From: Patescibacteria group bacterium
GTDB taxonomy: Bacteria; Patescibacteriota; Minisyncoccia; UBA6257; HR35
Assembly: GCA_030550735.1 (NCBI GenBank)
Contig: JAUQOT010000016.1
Span: 1-10,891, forward strand
Reading direction: 5' to 3'
Length of the DNA stretch: 10,891 nucleotides
Shown in pieces: positions 5,472 through 10,808 of the stretch. A program made the position numbers and the translations under genes. The notes beneath the pieces were generated by a model, which was given only the letters and a program-made list of their open reading frames with translations, did not search any database and was not told where the DNA came from. Position 1 is the first letter of the stretch. Each line of letters opens with the position of its first letter.

Positions 5472-5502
5472 AATTTTTAAACAAAAAAGAAGTTCTTCAA
5501 TT

Positions 5503-5568
5503 AAAAAATCCCCCCAGCCTATTCCATGCGGAAAAGCACGCATTAAATGCGACCTTTCGGCTGGGGGG
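5503..5568 (-). terminator. Strong GC-rich terminator hairpin of leftward block
   Basis: CCCCCCAGCC (5510-5519) pairs perfectly with GGCTGGGGGG (5559-5568), a 10-bp stem in very AT-rich DNA. Reading leftward, the stem is followed by ATTTTTT (T-run at 5504-5509), and it lies 30 nt past the stop of the 5598-5846 gene, so it is a Rho-independent terminator for the leftward operon. The 39-nt loop is unusual: ATGCG (5526-5530), CGCAT (5539-5543) and ATGCG (5547-5551) allow two mutually exclusive inner hairpins. Confidence 0.8.
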
Positions 5569-5597
5569 CAATTCCATTATTTATTTTACCACTTTTT

Positions 5598-5846
5598 CTA
5601 ATTGATTTTTCCCCATATATCCCATGTAGTTGAAATTTTGTAGGGGGGAATTCCACTCCATGTAAAATTGGGACGAGAAATAAAAATAACTGGATTATAA
5701 ACAGTTTTTTCTCTATTGTATCTAGCTAAACAAACAACACAGATATGACAATTCAATTCATAAAAAAAATATCTTGTTTTTTCTCCACAAAAAGCACATT
5801 GACTGAAACCTTCTAAAGATTTTTGTTCTTTACTTTTCTTTGACAT
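5598..5846 (-). CDS. Small zinc-ribbon protein, 82 aa
   Basis: Cysteine knuckles CAFCG (about residues 17-21) and, after the sequence ELNCHICVVCL, CxxC pairs near 33-39 give a four-cysteine zinc ribbon. The C-terminal half is rich in aromatic residues and proline (RPNFTWSGIPPYKISTTWDI). Function is unknown. It is the last gene of the long leftward block, 13 nt after the methyltransferase stop and directly before the strong terminator. No GGTCG element precedes it. The leader is A-rich with AGG as a weak ribosome-binding site. Confidence 0.65.
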   Translation of the reverse strand: MSKKSKEQKSLEGFSQCAFCGEKTRYFFYELNCHICVVCLARYNREKTVYNPVIFISRPNFTWSGIPPYKISTTWDIWGKIN

Positions 5847-5859
5847 TTTTTTATTTTAC

Positions 5860-6357
5860 CTAATAACTTTTTAATTCCCAACTAACAAAATTTTTATTTT
5901 CTTTTCCCCAAATTAAGTAGTAATACCTACCAAACCACCTTTTGTCTGAAACAATTCTTATGTGTTGCAAATAAAAACCCCTTTCTTTTAGTTTTTCCAA
6001 CCTTCTAGGAGTTAAACAATTGAAAACCTTATGATTTATTAAAAAAGCAAATCCCTTTCTGGCTATAGTGCTTGCTTTTTCTATCCAAGATGGTATTTGA
6101 TTTTTACCATTTTTATCACGAAAAGGAGGGTTACCTACAACCCAATCTACTTCTTCCTTCCATTCATAAAAATCGCACCCTCTTTCTATCTCACATTCTC
6201 GCCTATTTTCTGGAAGACAAGGCAAATTTTTAAACCATACAAGGTTGCCAGAGCCAGCATCTAAAACAACATCTTCTGGTTTTATAGGTGTAATAGCCAA
6301 TAAATCTTTAACCATCTCTTCTTTTGTAAAATAAAACTCTGGCGATTTATCTTTCAT
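5860..6357 (-). CDS. N6-adenine-type DNA methyltransferase (compact)
   Basis: 165 aa. Motif I is DAGSGN (about residues 33-38), the S-adenosylmethionine-binding loop. Motif IV is GNPPF (75-79), the N-P-P-(F/Y) catalytic motif of amino-methyltransferases acting on adenine (or, less often, cytosine N4). An acidic residue of motif II (ECEIERGCDFYEW) lies between them. The protein is short and has no obvious target-recognition domain, as in orphan phage methyltransferases, so specificity cannot be read. A GGGAG Shine-Dalgarno sequence precedes ATG 6357, which lies 8 nt after the nuclease gene. Together they could modify and process element DNA. A restriction-modification pair is possible but unproven. 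Confidence 0.8.
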   Translation of the reverse strand: MKDKSPEFYFTKEEMVKDLLAITPIKPEDVVLDAGSGNLVWFKNLPCLPENRRECEIERGCDFYEWKEEVDWVVGNPPFRDKNGKNQIPSWIEKASTIARKGFAFLINHKVFNCLTPRRLEKLKERGFYLQHIRIVSDKRWFGRYYYLIWGKENKNFVSWELKSY

Positions 6358-6365
6358 ATTCTCCC

Positions 6366-6668
6366 TTAATGCAATCTCCTTAATAATTCCAAAAATTTTT
6401 CCAATTTCATAACAATTAGGATTGGCATATTTCTATGCTTTCTACTTGTTTGCTTAATTGCTAAATAGTCATTACCCTCCAAAAACTCATAAATTTGGCT
6501 TAAATTCGCATTTTTTCTATTTTTAACCTCCATTTTTTCACCGGTTTTGATGAAAACCAAGTCTTCTTCATAAGCCAAACCCCTTCTTTTTACTTCAATT
6601 CCATTTTCATTAAAGAATTTCTCAAGAAAATGTTCTAATTTGTAGCCTTTTTGTCGATGTTTATTCAT
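6366..6668 (-). CDS. Hjc-like PD-(D/E)XK nuclease
   Basis: 100 aa. The order of motifs matches archaeal-type Holliday junction resolvases and VRR-Nuc-like nucleases: 'KGYKLEHFLEKFF' with the helix glutamate (E12), 'GIEVKRRG', 'EEDLVFI' with the metal-binding aspartate (D36), then 'MEVKNRK' with E47 and K49 as the ExK of the catalytic core. The length is near the small Hjc type. It could resolve recombination or replication intermediates of the element, or act as the cutting half of a modification system with the adjacent methyltransferase. It lies just downstream of the TnpB insertion, with no GGTCG element. ATG 6668 follows an A-rich leader. Confidence 0.75.
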   Translation of the reverse strand: MNKHRQKGYKLEHFLEKFFNENGIEVKRRGLAYEEDLVFIKTGEKMEVKNRKNANLSQIYEFLEGNDYLAIKQTSRKHRNMPILIVMKLEKFLELLRRLH

Positions 6669-6680
6669 TTTTCTTGATTG

Positions 6681-6697
6681 TTGTTAAAAATTAACAA
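6681..6697. other. Perfect 7-bp inverted repeat beside the IS right end
   Basis: TTGTTAA-AAA-TTAACAA is a perfect hairpin just beyond the presumed right end of the TnpB element and 12 nt before the nuclease start. It could be the element's insertion neighbourhood, part of the omega-RNA guide segment, or an attenuator. Its AT-only stem is weak. Confidence 0.4.
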
Positions 6698-6704
6698 TCA
6701 CAAC

Positions 6705-6860
6705 CCTCAGTGGTCTGCTACCCTCTTATAAGAGGATAGCTTCCTGCTTCACAGAGACTAATGAGTCTCTCCACAGGCTTCAGTTCGGGTAGACCCTACC
6801 CTACCATCCTTAAGGTGGATGAAACCATAAGTCAACAAATTTTTTGCAGCATTCACATCT
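6705..6860 (-). ncRNA. Putative omega-RNA (TnpB guide RNA)
   Basis: TnpB proteins use an RNA made from the 3' part of their own gene plus the element's right end, with the guide lying just outside the element. Here the minus strand has GCTATCCTCT-TATA-AGAGGGTAGC (6740-6717), where a G-U pair replaces the plus-strand mismatch. It also has AGAGACT-CATT-AGTCTCT (6770-6753), which contains the tnpB stop codon. Compact right-end hairpins like these are what I expect of an omega-RNA scaffold. Ends are estimated. The guide should be the bases just left of the right end, around 6680-6705. Confidence 0.5.
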
Positions 6861-7924
6861 CTATCGTGTTTCGTCTTACAAAGGGGACATTGCCACTCTC
6901 TCTCTGATAACTTAAGGTCTATTCGTTTATAACCACAAGAATTGCATAATTTAGAAGACGGATAAAACATATCTGCTTCTATAATTTGTCTTCCATATAA
7001 ATCTGCTTTATAATTGAGATATCTTAAAAATTGACCCCACGAACTATCTGATATATATTTAGCCAGATAACTTTTAGAAAGAAGACCCCTAATATTAAGC
7101 TTTTCAACCACCACTGCTTGGTTCTCGCGAATGATGGTTGTAGATAGCTTATGTAGAAAGTCTTCTTTCTGATTGTTTTTTCTTTCATGCAATTTAGCAA
7201 GTTTAGCTCTTTGCTTTTCCCAATTTTTTGAACCCTTTTGTTTTCTTGATAATGCTTTTTGTTGTCTTTTGATTTTCTTTTCCATTTTTGATATCCACTT
7301 GGGATGAGATATTTTTTGAATTCTTCCTTTGTTGTCTACCATTACTATAAAGTGTTGTAATCCAACGTCTATAGCACATATATTGTCTGTTGGTGGTAGG
7401 CTTTCTTGGGTTTCATTTTCTACAAAGATGGATACAAAATATTTACAAGTGGTTGTTTTGGAGACCGTAACACACTTTATCTTTCCTTCAAATTTTCTAT
7501 GCAGCTTTATTTTAATCCATCCTATTTTGGGAAGTTTAATTTTTTGATTTTCAAAGTTAACCTTAATGTTATTGTTAATGTTGTTTGTTGTGTAGCTTTG
7601 TTTTGCTTTCTTTTTTTTGAATTTTGGAATTCTTAATTTCTTTGAAAAGAACATTTGAAATGCTCTCTCAAGATTAAGTTGTGCATTATTAAGAGCTATA
7701 CTATCTACCTCTTTGAGAAATGGATAATTTCTTTTTAAAACTGATGGTAAGACTCGTGGTATTGGTCTTCTTTCTTCTTTCGGTTTTTTTGCATTTTCTT
7801 TGAAAACATTAAGTTTAATCTCCAATGCCTTATTCCAATAAAATCTAACACATCCAAAGGTTTTCTCAAATAACTCTTTCTGTTTATTGTTTGGATATAT
7901 TCTGTATTTATATGTTTTCATCAT
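6758..7924 (-). CDS. tnpB: TnpB RNA-guided nuclease
   Basis: 388 aa, full length for the family. It has the typical start (YKYRIYPNNKQKELFEKTFG), RuvC-I aspartate in 'AIDVGLQHF' (D186), RuvC-II glutamate in 'VVVEKLNIRGL' (E274), a zinc finger C327/C330 and C346/C349 ('CNSCGYK', 'CPLCKTKHDRD'), and the RuvC-III aspartate in 'DRDVNAAKN' (D356). All catalytic residues are present, so it is probably active as an omega-RNA-guided DNA nuclease of the Cas12 ancestor type. Tandem ATGs at 7922-7924 and 7919-7921 are equally possible starts. It lies in an operon of unrelated genes and lacks the GGTCG leader element, consistent with a later insertion. No TnpA partner is present. Confidence 0.95.
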   Translation of the reverse strand: MMKTYKYRIYPNNKQKELFEKTFGCVRFYWNKALEIKLNVFKENAKKPKEERRPIPRVLPSVLKRNYPFLKEVDSIALNNAQLNLERAFQMFFSKKLRIPKFKKKKAKQSYTTNNINNNIKVNFENQKIKLPKIGWIKIKLHRKFEGKIKCVTVSKTTTCKYFVSIFVENETQESLPPTDNICAIDVGLQHFIVMVDNKGRIQKISHPKWISKMEKKIKRQQKALSRKQKGSKNWEKQRAKLAKLHERKNNQKEDFLHKLSTTIIRENQAVVVEKLNIRGLLSKSYLAKYISDSSWGQFLRYLNYKADLYGRQIIEADMFYPSSKLCNSCGYKRIDLKLSEREWQCPLCKTKHDRDVNAAKNLLTYGFIHLKDGRVGSTRTEACGETH

Positions 7925-7926
7925 TT

Positions 7927-8001
7927 CTAATTATAAATCAAACTTTCCGACGCCAAACCAAGTTTTTCTTCATAAAAACTTATCTCCTTTTCACTTAACA
8001 T
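7927..8001 (-). CDS. 24-codon small ORF, possibly cut by the IS
   Basis: An ATG at 8001 opens a 24-aa frame (MLSEKEISFYEEKLGLASES plus four residues) that stops at TAG 7927-7929. The ATG lies 25 nt after a copy of the GGTCG element, the usual spacing for genes here, and it is followed almost at once by tnpB. The stop lies inside what would be IS DNA if the left end is at 7936, so the original gene may have been longer and been truncated by insertion. The supporting signal is the leader. The peptide has no recognisable family. Confidence 0.4.
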   Translation of the reverse strand: MLSEKEISFYEEKLGLASESLIYN

Positions 8002-8013
8002 ATTTTTTATCTT

Positions 8014-8026
8014 TTAATTATCGACT
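8014..8026 (-). promoter_or_regulatory. GGTCG-type leader element (AGTCG variant)
   Basis: The minus strand reads AGTCGATAATTAA, followed by an A-rich leader to ATG 8001. It is one base from the consensus. Confidence 0.5.
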
Positions 8027-8034
8027 ACCCCCAT

Positions 8035-8292
8035 TTACTCAAACCAAAAACTTAGATGGTACAAACCTTTTGTAAGTTTAATCTCTCCGAATTCATGTTG
8101 ATACACAGTAAATTCATCCTTAACCATCAAAAGATATTCGTGGTAATACCTTACACGTTTAACTAAAGGATTATTTTTCTTTTTCTCTAAAAATTTTTTA
8201 AGTTCTTCATCAACTTTTTCTAAATCCTCACAAATTTTTCTAATCGTAAAAACTGGATGTATAGTTTTTTCTTTTAAACTCCTTTTATTCAT
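8035..8292 (-). CDS. Hypothetical protein, 85 aa
   Basis: Charged and helical. A coiled-coil-like middle (ICEDLEKVDEELKKFLEKKK) is followed by a strand-rich end (YYHEYLLMVKDEFTVYQHEF). No cysteines, no membrane segment and no recognised family. ATG 8292 is used. An in-frame GTG at 8301 would add three residues and is 25 nt from the GGTCG element instead of 34, so it cannot be excluded. It lies just after the transglycosylase gene, whose stop codon is inside the element. Context does not suggest a role. Confidence 0.6.
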   Translation of the reverse strand: MNKRSLKEKTIHPVFTIRKICEDLEKVDEELKKFLEKKKNNPLVKRVRYYHEYLLMVKDEFTVYQHEFGEIKLTKGLYHLSFWFE

Positions 8293-8313
8293 TTTTTCCA
8301 CTGTTAAATTTTT

Positions 8314-8326
8314 TTAATTACCGACC
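8314..8326 (-). promoter_or_regulatory. GGTCG-N2-AATTAA leader element
   Basis: The minus strand reads GGTCGGTAATTAA, then seven or more bases of A-rich leader. The transglycosylase gene ends within it: its last codons (Val-Gly-Asn-stop) are the element itself. Confidence 0.6.
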
Positions 8327-8766
8327 ACCTTACACCCTATTTTCTTACAACAAATAGGCCACAAATTATAAGGATTTTCTGTTTTATCCTTCATAACCTC
8401 AACAAAAATCTTTTTATTCACTTTTCTGTCAAAAATTAAGGTCATTATCCAGTTCCAATCCGCTTTTTCTCCAATAATCCCATATTTAATAGCCAACCTT
8501 CTAAAGGTTTCTGGCTTCCATTGCAATAAACCAAAACTTGCTGTCCCATCACTATCTTTTCTATTTATTGCTAGTTCATTATTCGAACTCTCACACATAA
8601 CTAAATCCTCAAACAACTTGTTAATTTTTTGATTTTTTATCTCGATTAATTCCTCTTGCTCATGAATTTTATTCATTCCATTCTTTGAAATCAGGATTAG
8701 AATTCCAGCGGTAATAAAAACAACAAAAAAAACAAGAGTAAAGAGAAAATGTTTCGAAGACGACAT
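8314..8766 (-). CDS. Membrane-anchored lytic transglycosylase-like protein
   Basis: 150 aa. Residues 7-27 form one transmembrane helix, with a short basic N-terminus (in-out orientation likely). A helical stalk (30-54) leads to a lysozyme/SLT-like core: 'CESSNNELAINRKDSDG' with the presumed catalytic glutamate E59, then 'ASFGLLQWKPETFRRLAIKYG', the S-(F/Y)-G-L-L-Q block of this fold. C-terminal cysteines (PICCKKIGC) may form a disulphide outside the cytoplasm. I recall very similar 'CESGxNPxAxN...SYGLLQFK..TF' proteins from Patescibacteria. It would cleave peptidoglycan, possibly for conjugation, virus entry or exit. It starts 2 nt after the previous gene's stop. Confidence 0.8.
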   Translation of the reverse strand: MSSSKHFLFTLVFFVVFITAGILILISKNGMNKIHEQEELIEIKNQKINKLFEDLVMCESSNNELAINRKDSDGTASFGLLQWKPETFRRLAIKYGIIGEKADWNWIMTLIFDRKVNKKIFVEVMKDKTENPYNLWPICCKKIGCKVVGN

Positions 8767-8767
8767 T

Positions 8768-9004
8768 TTAGTTTTCGTGGTGAATTATGACTGGTTCAAT
8801 AATGAAATGTTTAGTTTCGAATTTTCGACCACTTAAAATTAGGGGAAGAGCAAATCTCCATCTTTCAAGTGGCATTATTCTTTTCATTTCGTACAAACTT
8901 ATTAAAAGTTCATATTTTTTATTACCTAAACTCACTTCAACATGAGGATAAAATTTGTTCAAATTTTTAAGATTCAAAAACTTTACAAGTGATTTTTTTC
9001 CCAT
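8768..9004 (-). CDS. Hypothetical protein, 78 aa
   Basis: Basic, with alternating hydrophobic strands (VEVSLGNKKYELLISLYEMK) and a proline-containing segment (PLERWRFALPLILSGRKF), then a histidine-bearing end (IIEPVIIHHEN). It looks like a small beta-rich globular domain. No motif is recognised. ATG 9004 lies 25 nt after the start of a GGTCG element that also carries the stop of the preceding SWIM gene, and its own stop nearly abuts the transglycosylase start, so it is tightly placed in the operon. Confidence 0.6.
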   Translation of the reverse strand: MGKKSLVKFLNLKNLNKFYPHVEVSLGNKKYELLISLYEMKRIMPLERWRFALPLILSGRKFETKHFIIEPVIIHHEN

Positions 9005-9017
9005 TTGATTTCTATTG

Positions 9018-9029
9018 CTAATTTCGACC
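9018..9029 (-). promoter_or_regulatory. GGTCG leader element (12-bp variant)
   Basis: The minus strand reads GGTCGAAATTAG. Its TAG is the stop codon of the SWIM gene, and the next ATG is at 9004, 25 nt downstream. Confidence 0.5.
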
Positions 9030-9356
9030 TTCTTTCATTTTAATTTTTTTTTCTTCTTTTTTCATTTTTTGTGGTTTTATCATTTCAAGGATTTCATCCT
9101 CTAAAAACTTGTTTTTTTTAAGAAATTCCCACAAATGATGACAAATTCTTTCAACTCGAGAAGCTGAAAGATAACCCAAACAAGTACATTTCCATTTCCC
9201 TAATCGAGGATAATAAAGTATTTTCCACTTAAAATTTGGTTCAATTTCGAAAATTTCAGGAAATTGTTTTTTAGTGTTTTCTGAAGGTTCAATTTCAGCA
9301 CAAACAATATATCTAACTTCAGATAAGATACTCTTCGGTATTCTTAACTCCCTCAT
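9018..9356 (-). CDS. SWIM zinc-finger protein, 112 aa
   Basis: The core WKCTCLGYLSASRVERICHH gives the SWIM pattern CxC-x12-CxH after a beta-strand 'FKWKILYYPRLGK'. Before it, 'EIEPSENTKKQF' matches 'KFEPSEKTKKEL' of the SWIM protein encoded at 4828-5049, so the two are probably paralogues with different finger loops. The C-terminal 25 residues are almost all lysine and glutamate. It lies directly after the OB-fold gene in the replication module, overlapping it by 38 nt, which is long for this region. A nucleic-acid-binding accessory role in replication or recombination is inferred. Confidence 0.75.
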   Translation of the reverse strand: MRELRIPKSILSEVRYIVCAEIEPSENTKKQFPEIFEIEPNFKWKILYYPRLGKWKCTCLGYLSASRVERICHHLWEFLKKNKFLEDEILEMIKPQKMKKEEKKIKMKEGRN

Positions 9357-9684
9357 TTTTTAAAACTGGTTCATCTGAAACATCAGCCTCAAATAACTTC
9401 ATTGTTCCTCCCCTTGTTTTTGCTTTTCCAAGATAAACAAGTTTAATTTGATGACCTACGTAATTGTAAAGTTGCCATTGTTTATCTAAAAGATAAGTGC
9501 CCATAACTCCTACATAATCATCTCTTCCTTCAACTTCAAACAAATAAAGATAAACATTTTTTCTTATTCCTTTGTTAGGAATTGCTTTAACTAAAATACC
9601 TTCAAGACTATCTCCTGTTTCTTTAGGGTTCCATATTTGACCTATTTTCTTGCTATCTTGTCGAAAACTTGGTGTTAATTTCAT
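9319..9684 (-). CDS. OB-fold / single-strand DNA-binding-like protein
   Basis: 121 aa. The start 'WNPKETGDSLEGILV' and later 'YLFEVEGRDDYVGVMGTYLL', 'VGHQIKLVYLGKAKTRGGTMKLFEAD' have the strand order I associate with small phage OB-fold proteins that take the place of SSB. The KTRGG loop and aromatic residues suit single-strand DNA binding. It sits between the RepA-like ATPase and the SWIM gene, consistent with a replication role. Assignment is by pattern only and medium in strength. ATG 9684 lies 30 nt after a GGTCG element that includes the ATPase stop codon. Confidence 0.65.
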   Translation of the reverse strand: MKLTPSFRQDSKKIGQIWNPKETGDSLEGILVKAIPNKGIRKNVYLYLFEVEGRDDYVGVMGTYLLDKQWQLYNYVGHQIKLVYLGKAKTRGGTMKLFEADVSDEPVLKNEGVKNTEEYLI

Positions 9685-9701
9685 TTTTTTTGTTTAGGGG
9701 T

Positions 9702-9714
9702 TTAATCAACGACC
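9702..9714 (-). promoter_or_regulatory. GGTCG leader element (TTGATTAA variant)
   Basis: The minus strand reads GGTCGTTGATTAA. It encodes the last residues and stop of the ATPase (Val-Val-Asp-stop) and precedes ATG 9684 by 30 nt. Confidence 0.5.
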
Positions 9715-10808
9715 ATTGGGTTTTTCACATAATAAGTTTTTTTACCTCTCTGAATCGAAATTATTTTTCCTTCTTTTTTGAGTTCCTTTAAAGCAATGTA
9801 TTTAAGACTCCTAGAGAGACCATATTTTTCCTGAATTGATAAGATTTGTTCTGCTTCCAATCCTTCTTCATCTCCTAATTCTTCTAATAAAGCCAAAACC
9901 TCTTCTTTAAATTTATCTTTCTTTGTCTGTTTTTCTTCAGTTGCTATTAAATTAAATCCGAATTCTGAAGAATAATTAATTTTGAGGGTATAATTGAAAG
10001 CTGGTTCTAATCTGTTTTTGATGCATTTTACGTAAAATTCGTTGTCATAAATTGAAAATTTTTCAGTAATCCAAATCATATCTGCTCCAGCTCCTATATC
10101 TGATGCTCCCCTGATTCTATGAATTAAAGACATTTTTTCTCCTTCTCTTGTTTTTCCAAAGTGATGGACAAGTATTAAAGTTATTCCTTGAGTACAAAAT
10201 TTTTCTCTTAAAAGATTGATTAAAGAACGAATATAAACACTCTCGTTTTCTTTGAAAAAATAAGGCAAAAAAGAAACGATGGGGTCTATAATTAAAACTT
10301 TTATTTCGTTAACTTTCAAGAAGTTCAAGAGTGCATCTAAAAATTCTTCATCAGTCAAATAAAAATATGAACTACTAATTACCATTTCTTCTTTTAAAGT
10401 AATTTCCATTTTCTCTTTAGAAATGAACATGAATTTATCACTTTCTTCTCCTCTGATAAGATTCTTCCACCTGTAAGCTATAAGGTCTTCTCCACTTTCA
10501 CCATCTAAATAGAGTACTTTATGATTTTCATAAACGTTGAAATCAAAAAATTTATCGTAATGACAGATACTATTAGCTAAAAGAAGTATAAAATTTGTTT
10601 TTCCTGAATAGCTTTCACCTGCAATAAGATTGATTTTGTTCTTGAGAATGATTTTAGAGACAAGATATTTGCTTTCTAAATCATCATCTTTAATTTCAAC
10701 TGTTTTGGGAGTCTTTATTGTCTTTTGAATTACTTCTCCGATATTAATGATTTTTTCCAATCTCTTCTCTTTTTTGAAAAATTTTTCTCCAAAATCAAAG
10801 GTAACCAT
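9702..10808 (-). CDS. RecA/RepA-like replicative ATPase with winged helix
   Basis: 368 aa. Walker A is GESYSGKT (residues 64-71), followed by 'VLYLDGESGEDL' (98-109). Walker B is VLIIDP (171-176). 'LILVHHFGKT' (211-220) and 'HRIRGASDIGAGADMIW' (230-246) fit the sensor and arginine-finger region of hexameric RepA/AAA_25-type helicases. Residues 297-362 form a winged helix (KFKEEVLALLEEL, then LKYIALKELKKEGKI and the wing RGKKTYYV). Such proteins unwind plasmid or phage DNA, often next to a primase. The upstream gene end overlaps its ATG by 14 nt and encodes a primase zinc-finger segment, so they are coupled. GAGAG before the ATG is a possible ribosome-binding site. Confidence 0.85.
   Translation of the reverse strand: MVTFDFGEKFFKKEKRLEKIINIGEVIQKTIKTPKTVEIKDDDLESKYLVSKIILKNKINLIAGESYSGKTNFILLLANSICHYDKFFDFNVYENHKVLYLDGESGEDLIAYRWKNLIRGEESDKFMFISKEKMEITLKEEMVISSSYFYLTDEEFLDALLNFLKVNEIKVLIIDPIVSFLPYFFKENESVYIRSLINLLREKFCTQGITLILVHHFGKTREGEKMSLIHRIRGASDIGAGADMIWITEKFSIYDNEFYVKCIKNRLEPAFNYTLKINYSSEFGFNLIATEEKQTKKDKFKEEVLALLEELGDEEGLEAEQILSIQEKYGLSRSLKYIALKELKKEGKIISIQRGKKTYYVKNPMVVD

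Larger units (their letters stand above)
6700..7936 (-). mobile_element. IS200/IS605-group element carrying tnpB only
   Basis: The element has an intact tnpB and a right end with two compact hairpins (6717-6740 and 6753-6770), and no tnpA. On the minus strand TTGAT lies at 7937-7941, directly before the tnpB leader. That equals the insertion target/TAM reported for ISDra2, so the left end may begin at 7936, but this pentamer is common in AT-rich DNA. The right boundary is uncertain, between about 6695 and 6716. The element lies in the same direction as the host operon. Without tnpA it would need a transposase in trans. Confidence 0.7.

Noticed and set aside
7329..7636. Plus-strand open frames opposite tnpB
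   Set aside because: They are antisense to a clear, full-length tnpB and show no ribosome site or family resemblance.
6366..8301. One host gene split by the TnpB insertion into the 8035 and 6366 genes
   Set aside because: The 6366-6668 product begins as a complete nuclease domain, and the 8035 gene ends well before the insertion. Only the 24-codon ORF could have been cut.
793..9714. GGTCG element as an ordinary Shine-Dalgarno site
   Set aside because: It lies 25 nt or more from the start codon and is not complementary to the CCUCC anti-Shine-Dalgarno sequence.
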